Shown: in pieces, positions 15,345 to 23,297 of the stretch
How the letters are laid out: the number at the start of each line of letters is the position of its first letter
Numbering within the stretch: the first letter of the stretch is position 1
Assembly (NCBI GenBank): GCA_964244955.1
Contig: CAXTKQ010000017.1
Coordinates: 1-37,541, forward strand
Source: Mucilaginibacter_A sp964244955
Lineage (GTDB): Bacteria; Bacteroidota; Bacteroidia; Sphingobacteriales; Sphingobacteriaceae
Direction: 5' to 3'
DNA: 37,541 nt
Program-made: the position numbers and the translations under genes
Notes under the pieces: model-generated
What the model saw: the letters and a program-made list of their open reading frames with translations, nothing else
What the model was told of the DNA's origin: nothing
The model's database searches: none

Positions 15345-15938
15345 TCACTTCCAAACTCCAACCAATCCACCCTGTTTCCCCAAAAAAGGATCAGTACCCG
15401 GAACAGGCAACGCCGCAATCCGCTCATCCGCTTTTGGCCGGTCGCCGGGCTGTCCGCGCATGATGTCCCAGCTTCTGCCGTCGGGATACGCGCCAACTAC
15501 ACCGAAGTCATTACTGCTGCCCAAGTTTTTATGGCCAACACCGGCCGGGATCACGATGATGTCTCCTGCGGCAACGTTTACTTTTTGCCCTTTTTCTCCG
15601 CCTAAATGCAGCAAGGCCGAACCGCTGTAAATGCCCAAAACTTCATGCGAAGTGCTGTGGTAATGGTGAAAAGGGTAAACGCCGTTGCGCCAGGAGTTTN
15701 NNNNNNNNNAGTTTGTCCAGTTGTTTTTGGCAAAATGCTGTTCCAACCATTCGGCACCCGAAGAACCATTTTGCGTAAATGCTTTTTGATAATGCAGCAA
15801 CGGATATTTGCTGTTCGGGATGGTGCCGTCATCTTTAAAATGCAGCAAAGTTGGTTTTGCCGGTTCTGCCATTGCTTTTTTATTAAACATGGTAAAAGAA
15901 GATAAACCAAGCAGGGTTAAAAATTGGGTCCGGTTCAT
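15345..15938 (-). CDS. YjlB-like cupin protein (interrupted by a 10-N assembly gap)
   Basis: The first residues (NRTQFLTLLGLSSFTMF...AMA) form a probable export signal. A single cupin domain follows: FHHYHSTSHEVLGIYSG, then LHLGG, AAGDIIVIPAGVGHKNLG and VVGAYPDGRSWDI, with histidines suitable for a metal site. The tail PVPGTDPFLGKQGGL resembles YjlB-type cupins. No substrate is known. Ten Ns at 15700-15709 interrupt the frame between NNWTN and NSWRNGVY. Both flanks carry the same five bases AGTTT, and removing the Ns plus one copy deletes 15 nt, giving NNWTNSWRNGVY in frame, as expected for the family. The gene is therefore probably intact, with about 192 residues. Confidence 0.82.
   Translation of the reverse strand: MNRTQFLTLLGLSSFTMFNKKAMAEPAKPTLLHFKDDGTIPNSKYPLLHYQKAFTQNGSSGAEWLEQHFAKNNWTNXXXXNSWRNGVYPFHHYHSTSHEVLGIYSGSALLHLGGEKGQKVNVAAGDIIVIPAGVGHKNLGSSNDFGVVGAYPDGRSWDIMRGQPGDRPKADERIAALPVPGTDPFLGKQGGLVGVWK
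15700..15709. other. Assembly gap (10 N)
   Basis: Ten Ns flanked by AGGAGTTT on the left and AGTTTGTCC on the right. The shared AGTTT suggests two contig ends that overlap rather than truly missing sequence. Confidence 0.95.
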
Positions 15939-16061
15939 GGCTTTGGTGATATAGTAAAGTAATATTTTAGGATGGCCGTTGTTTTTAAACCTCCTGATTT
16001 TTTAAATGATATTTTGGAAAGAACTATGCCAAAAAGGCCCTAAAAATTATAAAAACATAAT

Positions 16062-16069
16062 TATATTTG
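16062..16069 (+). promoter_or_regulatory. Possible -7 box for the small membrane protein
   Basis: TATATTTG matches the TAnnTTTG element and would give a leader of about 15 nt before ATG 16089. No TTTG is present at the usual -33 spacing, so confidence is limited. Confidence 0.4.
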
Positions 16070-16088
16070 CCGCAGTTAAAACATCGTT

Positions 16089-16301
16089 ATGAAAACTTTA
16101 GGCCTTCTTGTTGGATTTATTGGTATCCTGATCCTTGCTTGTACCGTAATTTTAACACCTGCACATTCTTTTAACCCTGCGGATTCTACCAACGGGACTT
16201 CGGCCAATGCAGCCCTGTTTTTTGGCGGCCTGATTGTTTTTGGGGCCGGTGTTGTGCTGTACGCAAACTCGATAGAAAAAAAAGTGCACGAAAAAAAGTA
16301 A
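16089..16301 (+). CDS. Small two-TM membrane protein
   Basis: 70 residues with two hydrophobic helices (TLGLLVGFIGILILACTVIL, about 3-22, and ALFFGGLIVFGAGVVLYANSI, about 42-62) joined by a Ser/Thr/Asn-rich loop and ending in a basic tail (KKVHEKK). The topology suggests a hairpin in the inner membrane with both ends in the cytoplasm. No named family was recognised. A -7 box precedes it and a form A element follows 10 nt after the stop. It is a solitary gene, convergent with the isomerase-like gene at 16343. Confidence 0.65.
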   Translation: MKTLGLLVGFIGILILACTVILTPAHSFNPADSTNGTSANAALFFGGLIVFGAGVVLYANSIEKKVHEKK

Positions 16302-16310
16302 CTTGATTTT

Positions 16311-16338
16311 ACCAAATTTTATACGGTAAAAGAAGCAT
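16311..16338 (+). repeat. Dispersed element, form A
   Basis: ACCAAATTTTATACGG then TAAAAGAAGCAT, sitting 4 nt from the stop codon of the isomerase-like gene on the opposite strand. Confidence 0.75.
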
Positions 16339-16342
16339 TGGC

Positions 16343-17183
16343 CTACAACTTCTTCAAATACTCCAAATCATACTGCACGGCGGCCAATGGTGCCATGCTG
16401 TATTCTTCCTGTTCTACAAAATAATTTTTCATGCCGGCTTTTTTGGCTTGGGCCAGTAAAGCTTTCAAATCTATGTCGCCTTTGCCAAATTCGGTGCTGT
16501 GTTTGGCGGTTTTGTCCATGTCTTTTAAATGCCAAAGCGGGAAACGGCCCGGATATTTGTTAAAATACGTGGTGGCCATCCTGTCCGGAAACAATGAGCC
16601 AGCCCAAATCCAGCTCGAACTTTACTTTAGCGGGATCGGTGTGCGTCAGCAAAATATCGTACAAAACCTTGCCGTTTTCCTGCTCAAATTCGTACTCGTG
16701 GTTGTGGTAGCCAAAAACCAAGTTGGCTTTGTTAGCCACTTCTGCTGATTTATTAAAAATATCCGCGCAATGCTGGTAGTTGCTCACCGTTTGGCCATTG
16801 GAAGGCATGGTCGAACAGATCAAATACGTTTGTCCGGCTTCGGCGGCTTCGTCTACCGTTTTCTGCCAGTCGGTGCCGATGTGGACGTGTCCGCTTAACA
16901 AAACCATGCCCAAATCCGAAGCGATCTTTTTCATTTCTTTTGGTTTCAATCCGTAATAACTGCCTTTTTCGCTTCCGGCAGATTCCAGGTTTTTGTAACC
17001 GATAACGGCCAGTTTTTTCAAAGTCCCGGCAGCATCTGCAAGCATATCTTTTCGAACTGAATACAATTGCAAACCAATATTTTGGATAGGCATCGAGTTA
17101 GCAGGAAAAGAGGCCAGTGCGGCACCGGCAGTTAACACAGCGGTAGTTTTGATAAAATCTCTTCGGGTTTGGGCTTTCATCAT
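16343..17183 (-). pseudogene. Sugar phosphate isomerase/epimerase (TIM barrel), single-base frameshift
   Basis: The N-terminus has a twin-arginine-like signal (TRRDFIKTTAVLTAGAALA), typical of the many exported xylose-isomerase-like TIM barrels of Bacteroidota. Barrel motifs include IGLQLYSVRKDM, YKNLESAGS, LLSGHVHIG and FGYHNHEYEF, with ELDLGW near the break. The first frame ends at 16560 after GQDGHHVF, while another frame carries TTYFNKYPGRFPLWHLKDM and the C-terminus to 16343. Removing one base near 16573-16580 joins GQD directly to ATTYFNKYPGRF, the sequence expected for the family, and restores a protein of about 279 residues. It is either an inactive allele or a sequencing error. The substrate is unknown. 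It is preceded by a form B hairpin that separates it from the CYTH gene. Confidence 0.82.
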
Positions 17184-17214
17184 CAGGAATTTAAAATGAA
17201 TTTGGTAAGCTAAG

Positions 17215-17244
17215 ATGCTGTTTTTATGCCGATAAAAACAGTAT
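17215..17244. terminator. Paired form B elements, hairpin
   Basis: ATGCTGTTTTTAT, loop GCCG, ATAAAAACAGTAT: a 13-bp stem with one mismatch (17215-17227 / 17232-17244). It lies between two minus-strand genes, 20 nt after the stop of the CYTH gene, so a terminator role is plausible. Confidence 0.65.
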
Positions 17245-17264
17245 GGTTTAAAGAAGTTGCGTAT

Positions 17265-17738
17265 TTACTTTTTCCAAGAAGAAAACGGACTTGTAGCCAA
17301 ATTAGAATTGTAATACTTCGGGTCGAAAGTTACTTCTTCCGCTAAAAAACCAGGCTTTTCAAACAAATCGCTTTCGCTTTTCAATTCGATTTCGGCCACA
17401 ATCAAGCCTTCGTTTTCGCCTTTAAATTCATCCACTTCAAAAACTTTTCCGGCAACCGGGATGCGGTAACGTGTTTTTGCAGTGCCTTGCAAAGCAAAGC
17501 TTTCCAGCAGTTCGTGGCCGTCTTGCAGCGGGATTTCGTATTCGTATTCTTTCCGTGTAAAACCTGTTGTTGCCCCTTTTATGGTGATAAAAGCCTTGCT
17601 GCCTGCAATTCGGATGCGGACGGTTTTGCCTTTTTCGTTCACCAGATAACCTTGTTGGTAAGGTGTGCCTTCGGGTTTGGCAAAAGCTTTCCATTTTTCG
17701 GGATCCACCAAAAACTTGCGTTCAATTTCTAAGCCCAT
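17265..17738 (-). CDS. CYTH domain protein (triphosphate tunnel metalloenzyme)
   Basis: 157 residues starting at ATG 17738; the longer open frame would overlap the upstream CHAD gene. The ExExK motif (Glu4, Glu6, Lys8 in MGLEIERKFLVD) defines the CYTH/TTM superfamily. Further tunnel residues appear in VRIRI, FITIKG, EYEYEIP, KTRYRIP, FEVDEF and VAEIEL. Such enzymes hydrolyse triphosphates (tripolyphosphate, thiamine triphosphate) or, rarely, cyclise ATP; small bacterial forms are usually inorganic triphosphatases. The gene lies 10 nt downstream of a CHAD gene, supporting a joint role around polyphosphate or triphosphate. It is cytosolic. Confidence 0.88.
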   Translation of the reverse strand: MGLEIERKFLVDPEKWKAFAKPEGTPYQQGYLVNEKGKTVRIRIAGSKAFITIKGATTGFTRKEYEYEIPLQDGHELLESFALQGTAKTRYRIPVAGKVFEVDEFKGENEGLIVAEIELKSESDLFEKPGFLAEEVTFDPKYYNSNLATSPFSSWKK

Positions 17739-17748
17739 ATTTTTCTTT

Positions 17749-18558
17749 TTAAACTGCGGTTTCCGGAACAATTTTAACGGCCGTGTCTTCGGCCGTGCTT
17801 ACTTTTTCGTGAAAACTGGCGGCCAGTTCCAAAATCTCCAGCTCCAACGCCGCGTTGCTGTTTTTTAGGTTGATGATGGCCTGCTTGTCCGGTTGGTCCA
17901 TGGCCGATAACACTTCCATCGTTAACAAATGGTCGTGCCACTGGCCAATCTTGTCCTGCAACCGGTTGAGGTAATCCGTATTGACCTGCAATTTCCCATA
18001 CAACGCCTCGGCGCTTGCTTTCTGGTTGTAAATCAGCAGTTTGATGTTTTTGCGTGCCGTGTGCATGGCTTCGTTAAAAGTTGGCGCGGCAAAAAAAGCA
18101 TCAACCTGGTCCAGTTTATCCTTATAAAAATTGCGGATGGTTTTGCCTTGCAGCTTGTGCAAATTGTTTTGCAACGCAATGTGTGCTTTTTTTAACCGCT
18201 TTAAATAACTTTTGCCTTGGCTTTTAAAAGCTTCCGTGCCTTGCTGCAAAATTTGCTGTTGGTGTTGGTCAAAGTTTTCGTCTTCAAGCTGGTGTTTTTC
18301 GCCCAGTTGCAGGTTGATGTGCGCGTTGCGGATATCGCCCGCTGCTTTAAATACTGTTTTTACCGGCTTAAATTTGTGCAGCAAACCTTTGTTTTCCGGT
18401 TCGCTGGCGTAAAGCGCGAGCAGCGCCTTCAGCTTTTTAACGTGGACACGGAATTGGTGCAGGTCGTCCTGGCTGTTGGTTTCCAAAAAAGTTTTTAAAT
18501 GGCTTTTCATTCCTTTCCACAGCTTGTCCAACTGTTTCATTGCTATCTTTTTCTTCAT
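17749..18558 (-). CDS. CHAD domain protein
   Basis: 270 residues from ATG 18558 (MKKKIAMKQL); alternatives are an ATG at 18591 or the internal MKQL. The protein is all-helical and rich in conserved His, Lys and Arg (FRVHVKKLKALLALY, DIRNAHINLQLG, RKNIKLLIYNQK, GQWHDHLLTMEVL), the pattern of the CHAD domain, which binds polyphosphate through its basic faces. It precedes the CYTH gene by 10 nt on the same strand; CHAD and CYTH are also found fused, so the two probably work together. A near-complete form B dispersed element lies inside the gene (18350-18375), encoding FKPVKTVF just before the DIRN motif. Confidence 0.88.
   Translation of the reverse strand: MKKKIAMKQLDKLWKGMKSHLKTFLETNSQDDLHQFRVHVKKLKALLALYASEPENKGLLHKFKPVKTVFKAAGDIRNAHINLQLGEKHQLEDENFDQHQQQILQQGTEAFKSQGKSYLKRLKKAHIALQNNLHKLQGKTIRNFYKDKLDQVDAFFAAPTFNEAMHTARKNIKLLIYNQKASAEALYGKLQVNTDYLNRLQDKIGQWHDHLLTMEVLSAMDQPDKQAIINLKNSNAALELEILELAASFHEKVSTAEDTAVKIVPETAV
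18350..18375 (-). repeat. Dispersed element, form B, inside the CHAD gene
   Basis: On the minus strand CAAATTTAAGCCGG then TAAAAACAGTAT, differing from the intergenic copy at 3116 by only a few bases in the left half. It is read as FKPVKTV. Confidence 0.7.
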
Positions 18559-18635
18559 ACAAAACCTTTTTTGTTCAACTATTGGCAACAATTATATCAT
18601 CTACAATACAAACGAATTTAATTATTGATTAACTT

Positions 18636-18661
18636 GATGCTTCTTTTATCAACCTAAATTT
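18636..18661 (-). repeat. Dispersed element, form A
   Basis: GATGCTTCTTTTATCAACC then TAAATTT, in the divergent gap between the CHAD gene and the DUF1800 gene. Confidence 0.75.
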
Positions 18662-18773
18662 CGACTTGCAAAAACTTATCCTCTGCAATTCATATTACAC
18701 GCCAACGTATTAAACTTCAGCTACTTTATCCAGTCAGTAATTAAGTCCGGATATTACTGCAAATTTGACAACC

Positions 18774-20756
18774 ATGAAATTTTCGATCAGATTTTTAAGT
18801 TTCGCCTTTTTAATGGCCGTTTTAAGTTTGTTGTTTTCTTCTTTTTTGGATGAACATATAGCAAGTACTGCTGCTTTTAAATTTCCGTACAAACAAGCAC
18901 ACCTGACCGAACGCCAGGCCGCGGCGCATTTGCTCAACCGTTTTACGTTTGGCGCAACGCCGGGCGGAATTGATGCAGTGGTAAAAACCGGGCCCGAAAA
19001 ATGGTTTAAACAGCAATTGGAAGCGGATTTGCCAGACGATTCCCTGAACCAGCTTTTAAACCAGTACGATGCGATGAAATTAAGCAACGCTGAAATTGCA
19101 GCCATCTACCCAAAAAACGGACAAATTGTACGGATGGCGGTAAAAGACGGTGTGATTAATAAAGATTCCATCAATCAAAATGATAAAAAAGCGTACAAAG
19201 ATCAAATTGCGGCCTACATGCAGCAAAAAGGCTTGCGGCAGCCGCAGGACCTTTACCGGCAGTTGATCAACCAAAAAATATTGCGCGCCGCTTATACACA
19301 AAACCAGTTGCAGGAAGTGCTGACGGATTTTTGGTTCAACCATTTTAATGTTTCGATTACGAAGAATGATTGTGCCGATTTTATCCCGGTTTATGAGCGC
19401 GATGCCATCCGGCTAAATGCTTTAGGCAAATTCGATCAACTGCTGCTGGCCACAGCAAAATCCCCGGCGATGTTGTATTATTTAGATAATTTTAGCAGTT
19501 CGGGCGTTAATACCAACGCCAACCCGCCGCGGGCAAATATGGCCGCGCGTTTTGCCAATCAGCAAATGCCTGCCGCAGGCGATTCTGCCATGCGCCAAAC
19601 TCAAAACTTTAACAAAATAAAGCAGGTAAAAAAAGCACAGGGACTGAACGAAAATTACGCCCGCGAAGTGATGGAACTGCACACGCTTGGCGTTGATGGC
19701 GGCTACACGCAGCACGATGTTACCGAAGCGGCACGCGTTTTAACCGGTTGGGCCGTTAGACCGATGGGCAATCAAACTGGCAATGCTGCCAAAAAATTGA
19801 TGGACAAGGTTGGCGAAGATAAATTGGCCGAGCGCGGTTTTGTGCACGATGGCGATTTTCTGTTCAACCCAAACCGGCACGATAACGGTGAAAAAACGGT
19901 TTTAGGCAAGCATTTCGGCCCGGACGGCGGCTACGATGAAGGCGTGCAATTGCTGGAAATGCTGGCGCACCATCCTTCCACTGCACAGTTTATCTGCCAC
20001 AAACTGGCCGTTCGTTTTGTAAGCGATAACCCGCCAAAATCGTTGGTTGATAAAATGGCCAAAACCTTTTTGAAGGAAGACGGCGACATCAAAAAAGTAT
20101 TGACCACCATGGTTTCTTCGACCGAATTTTGGGGCAAAGATGCCTTGCGCGAAAAAACAAAATCGCCGTTTGAACTGGCTATCAGTTCGGTGCGGAGTTT
20201 GGATGCCACCATCAGCCAGCCTTATCAATTGTACAACTGGATTAACAAAATGGGGCAGAAAATGTATTATTACCAGGCGCCAACCGGTTTCCCGGACAAA
20301 GGCCAATATTGGATTAACACCGGCGCGTTGCTTAATCGCATGAACTTTGGCTTGGCTTTGGCCGCCAACCGCATTCCCGGAATCCAAGTTGATCTGGCTG
20401 CTTTAAACAACCACCACGAACCAGAAAGCGCGCAGGCGGCGTTGGTTACGTACAGCAAACTAATTATGCCCGAACGCGACCTCAGCCAAACCATTAAAAG
20501 GCTGACACCGATGCTGGAAGACCCCAACCTCAGCAAAAAAGTGGAAGACGCCACGAGCAAATCTGCTCCTGTAAAACCGGTGGAAGCCACGCAGCAGCAA
20601 ATGGTTTTTGCCGATGAAGCCAAAAAAAACACCGATAAAAACAGTATGCCGGCCAACAAAACCTATGTGGCCATGCAAAGCCGGCCAAACAACAATTCGA
20701 TGCTGGCACAGGTAGTTGGCGTAATTGTGGGTTCGCCGGAGTTTCAAAGACGTTAA
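18774..20756 (+). CDS. DUF1800 domain protein, exported
   Basis: 660 residues from ATG 18774; a TTG three codons earlier is less likely. An N-terminal hydrophobic segment (FLSFAFLMAVLSLLFSSFL) is a signal peptide or anchor. DUF1800 hallmarks are LLNRFTFGATPGGIDAV, LTDFWFNHFNV and ENYAREVMELHTLGVDGGYT followed by VTEAARVLTGW. The family occurs almost always with a DUF1501 gene, as here, 34 nt downstream. The pair is exported and of unknown biochemical role. A low-complexity Lys/Asn/Pro-rich segment (about 590-645) precedes the conserved C-terminus. It contains a form B right half (CACCGATAAAAACAGTAT, ending at 20647) read in a different frame (TDKNSM) from the other coding copies. Confidence 0.88.
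   Translation: MKFSIRFLSFAFLMAVLSLLFSSFLDEHIASTAAFKFPYKQAHLTERQAAAHLLNRFTFGATPGGIDAVVKTGPEKWFKQQLEADLPDDSLNQLLNQYDAMKLSNAEIAAIYPKNGQIVRMAVKDGVINKDSINQNDKKAYKDQIAAYMQQKGLRQPQDLYRQLINQKILRAAYTQNQLQEVLTDFWFNHFNVSITKNDCADFIPVYERDAIRLNALGKFDQLLLATAKSPAMLYYLDNFSSSGVNTNANPPRANMAARFANQQMPAAGDSAMRQTQNFNKIKQVKKAQGLNENYAREVMELHTLGVDGGYTQHDVTEAARVLTGWAVRPMGNQTGNAAKKLMDKVGEDKLAERGFVHDGDFLFNPNRHDNGEKTVLGKHFGPDGGYDEGVQLLEMLAHHPSTAQFICHKLAVRFVSDNPPKSLVDKMAKTFLKEDGDIKKVLTTMVSSTEFWGKDALREKTKSPFELAISSVRSLDATISQPYQLYNWINKMGQKMYYYQAPTGFPDKGQYWINTGALLNRMNFGLALAANRIPGIQVDLAALNNHHEPESAQAALVTYSKLIMPERDLSQTIKRLTPMLEDPNLSKKVEDATSKSAPVKPVEATQQQMVFADEAKKNTDKNSMPANKTYVAMQSRPNNNSMLAQVVGVIVGSPEFQRR
20628..20647 (+). repeat. 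Form B right half inside the DUF1800 gene
   Basis: AACACCGATAAAAACAGTAT; only the right half and central bases match, in the low-complexity linker. It may be a chance or partial copy. Confidence 0.45.
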
Positions 20757-20790
20757 TTTTATTCAATACGCATTTTAATTTTTTCTGATC

Positions 20791-22059
20791 ATGACATCAA
20801 GAAGAGGGTTTATCAAAGCAGGCGGACTGGCACTTTTTGGCATCGGTTTTGGCGGCATCCCGGCGTTTGTGGCCGAAGCGGCAGCCAGCGTAAAAAAGCA
20901 GGAACTGTACAAAAAGAAAAAAGTGCTGGTCTGCATTTTTCAGCGCGGCGCAATGGATGGCCTGATGGCCGTTACTCCTTTTACCGATACTTTTTTGCAA
21001 TCCGCACGGCCAACGCTGTTTATGTCTGCAACCAAAAGCAGCAGCAACAAACCGCTGATTGACTTGGACGGCAAGTTCGGCCTGCACCCTTCAATGAACG
21101 CTTTTGAACCTTTTTTTAGAGAAAAACGGCTGGCCATTGTGCATGGCATCGGTTCGCCAAACAACACGCGTTCGCATTTTGATGCGCAGGATTATATGGA
21201 ATCTGGCACGCCGTTTAACAAAGGTACGGCCAGCGGCTGGCTCAATCGCGCAGTTAGTTTGCTGGGCCACGATGCCGCTTCGCCTTTTCAGGGTGTCAGC
21301 TTAACTTCGGCCATGCCACGCTCTTTTTATGGCGATCATCCTTCCGTTGCCATCAGCAATTTGCAGGATTTTGCCATCCAAATGCGCGGCAACCCGAACG
21401 GTGCTAATTTGGCTGCGCGTAGTTTTGAGGATTTGTACGACCAGACTTCTTCTTCGCTATTAAAACAAACCGGAAAAGAGAGTTTTGATGCGGTAAAAAT
21501 GCTGCAAAAAACGGATGTCAAAAATTACCAGCCAGCTAATAATGCCGTTTATCCGACCACCGCTTTGGGCAATGCCTTAAAGCAAATTGCGCAATTGGTG
21601 AAAATGGATGTGGGCATGGAAGTGGCTTTTGCCGAATCCGGCGGTTGGGACACGCACTTTAACCAGGGAACTGAAAACGGGATTTTTGCCCGGAACGTAA
21701 ACGATTTAAGCAGCAGCATCATCGCTTTTTGGACCGATTTAGGAACTTACCAGGACGATGTTACCGTAATGACAATGACCGAATTTGGCCGCACCGTACA
21801 CCAAAACGGAACCGGCGGAACCGATCATGGCCGTGCTTCCTGCAATTTTATTTTGGGAAATGACGTGAACGGCGGCATCATTCACGGCAATATCAAACCG
21901 TTGGCCGTTGAAAACCTGGAAGATGGCCGCGACCTGGCCGTTACCACCGATTTTAGAAGTGTTTTTAGCGAAGTGGCCGACAAACATTTAAAAATCAACA
22001 ACGACCAAATTTTGTTCCCCGATTGGAAAGGCAGCAAAATTGGTGTGATGCGGGTGTAG
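20791..22059 (+). CDS. DUF1501 domain protein with Tat-like signal
   Basis: 422 residues. The N-terminus (TSRRGFIKAGGLALFGIGF) is a twin-arginine signal. The fold belongs to the alkaline phosphatase/sulfatase-like superfamily: FQRGAMDGL (~49-57), SHFDAQDYMESG, AFAESGGWDTHFNQG, VMTMTEFGRTVHQNGTGGTDHG, with Asp and His residues placed as in DUF1501 metal sites. Activity is unknown. It follows the DUF1800 gene after 34 nt and is almost certainly in one operon with it. The stop codon is followed directly by a form B dispersed element. Confidence 0.9.
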   Translation: MTSRRGFIKAGGLALFGIGFGGIPAFVAEAAASVKKQELYKKKKVLVCIFQRGAMDGLMAVTPFTDTFLQSARPTLFMSATKSSSNKPLIDLDGKFGLHPSMNAFEPFFREKRLAIVHGIGSPNNTRSHFDAQDYMESGTPFNKGTASGWLNRAVSLLGHDAASPFQGVSLTSAMPRSFYGDHPSVAISNLQDFAIQMRGNPNGANLAARSFEDLYDQTSSSLLKQTGKESFDAVKMLQKTDVKNYQPANNAVYPTTALGNALKQIAQLVKMDVGMEVAFAESGGWDTHFNQGTENGIFARNVNDLSSSIIAFWTDLGTYQDDVTVMTMTEFGRTVHQNGTGGTDHGRASCNFILGNDVNGGIIHGNIKPLAVENLEDGRDLAVTTDFRSVFSEVADKHLKINNDQILFPDWKGSKIGVMRV

Positions 22060-22083
22060 AATTTTGGGTGGTAAAAACAGTAT
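22060..22083 (+). repeat. Dispersed element, form B
   Basis: AATTTTGGGTGG then TAAAAACAGTAT, filling the gap between the convergent genes ending at 22059 and 22087. Confidence 0.8.
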
Positions 22084-22086
22084 GTT

Positions 22087-22779
22087 TTAAATTTGAATAT
22101 TAAAAGCTTCCTTTAATTTAAACAAAAGTATGTTGGCGTCAATACCTGTATAACCGCCTTGTATATGTGCATATAATCCTTCTTTAAAATCAGATGTATC
22201 AATTACTTTTAAAATTTCTTCCTGCAAATAATTGAATAAGTGTGCTGGCGCTTTATCTAATTGACCTTGCAGGTCATCAACATTTTCAAACAGGTACACT
22301 AAATCTTCAAAATCTTTACTGGTTCGGTAATCGCCTTTGCCCCGGCCTTTATAAGCTTCCCATTTACTGGCTATAAAATATGGCAATGAAAATATTTTGA
22401 CTTTTGTTCTTTCATCCAGTTGCGCTGTTACTACATTTTTAAAGCCTTCGGGATACCATTTGTTGCTAAACCCAATAGCGGTATCATTCGTAGGCATCAC
22501 ATCAACAATAATCCCTTGAATTTTGTACCGGCAATAAACGCCCGAATCAGTATCATTTACAAAACCAACAGCACGTAGTTTTTCTTCCAATTGTACAAAT
22601 CCCGAGTAACTAACTATCTCGATAAGTACATCAACATCTTCAGTTGGCCTAACTTCGCCAGCTAAATCTGCATTTGTTGCATATAAAGAAACCGTTGCAC
22701 CGCCAACAAAAACAAATGCTTCTTTTAGGTTGGATAAAACTTGTGCAACCGCTTTTAACCTGATAATGTTAATGTGCAT
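22087..22779 (-). CDS. Nucleotidyltransferase of the AbiEii-like/Pol beta superfamily
   Basis: 230 residues. The nucleotidyltransferase motif is visible: FVFVGGATVSLYA (about 27-39) followed by RPTEDVDVLIE (about 54-64) with the paired aspartates, then IIVDVMPTND as a third acidic strand. The C-terminal part has FSLPYFIASKWEAYKGRGKGDY and KDFEDLVYLFE, as in AbiEii-type and related substrate-binding helices. Its start overlaps the stop of the winged-helix gene by 11 nt, so the two are translationally coupled. In AbiE systems a winged-helix antitoxin autorepresses the operon and an NTase toxin modifies tRNA; that comparison is inference. Part of a form A element (AAATGCTTCTTTTAGGTTGG at 22713-22732) lies in the coding sequence. 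Confidence 0.78.
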   Translation of the reverse strand: MHINIIRLKAVAQVLSNLKEAFVFVGGATVSLYATNADLAGEVRPTEDVDVLIEIVSYSGFVQLEEKLRAVGFVNDTDSGVYCRYKIQGIIVDVMPTNDTAIGFSNKWYPEGFKNVVTAQLDERTKVKIFSLPYFIASKWEAYKGRGKGDYRTSKDFEDLVYLFENVDDLQGQLDKAPAHLFNYLQEEILKVIDTSDFKEGLYAHIQGGYTGIDANILLFKLKEAFNIQI

Positions 22780-23293
22780 ATTCCTGTTTAAAAATTTGGG
22801 CTAACTTGTTGACTGCAATTTCACGTTCCCGTACTTTTCCAATCCGCAGTGCATCCACCAGTGCCAAAACATCGTACAGCTTTTCGTCTTTTTGCACTGC
22901 TAAAACTGCGTTTGGATATAAGGGTTGCACAGCTTGTCCTTTTTTTGTTCCAGCAGCACAAGGCCAAACGTAAACATCTTCGGCAATTAACGCATCTTCA
23001 AAAACCGGTGCCGAGTGTGCCGTTGGTATTCCTCTAACTATTGCGCCAACCTGTACCGGAAATACGTATGATAGCCCCTGGCTTAAAAAATCGAGCAAAT
23101 TTTTTTTGAAAACTGTCCTTTTTGTTGGATCAATTAAACCGGCAATTTTAGAGCGGTTTAAAGATTCAGATATTTCTGAAGTGCTGATGTATAAGCTGTT
23201 GGCCAAATCTTTGTTTAACCAGTCATCTGATGTTACCAGTATTTTTAACAACACGACAATATCGTGCGGACGCATTCCATTATGCTGTTTCAT
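22769..23293 (-). CDS. Winged-helix (MarR-like) regulator or antitoxin paired with the NTase
   Basis: 174 residues. The N-terminal 70 residues form a winged HTH: MRPHDIVVLLKIL, then DLANSLYISTSEISESLNRSKIAGLID. A less defined C-terminal domain follows (PVQVGAIVRGIPTAHSAP, LYDVLALVDALRIGKVREREIA). It overlaps the NTase gene by 11 nt. A strong promoter lies immediately upstream, and the predicted transcript start falls at or within about 3 nt of ATG 23293. Either the mRNA is leaderless or translation starts at the second ATG (23275, MRPHDIV), which would leave a leader of about 20 nt. The protein probably represses its own operon. Confidence 0.78.
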   Translation of the reverse strand: MKQHNGMRPHDIVVLLKILVTSDDWLNKDLANSLYISTSEISESLNRSKIAGLIDPTKRTVFKKNLLDFLSQGLSYVFPVQVGAIVRGIPTAHSAPVFEDALIAEDVYVWPCAAGTKKGQAVQPLYPNAVLAVQKDEKLYDVLALVDALRIGKVREREIAVNKLAQIFKQEYAH

Positions 23294-23297
23294 TTGA

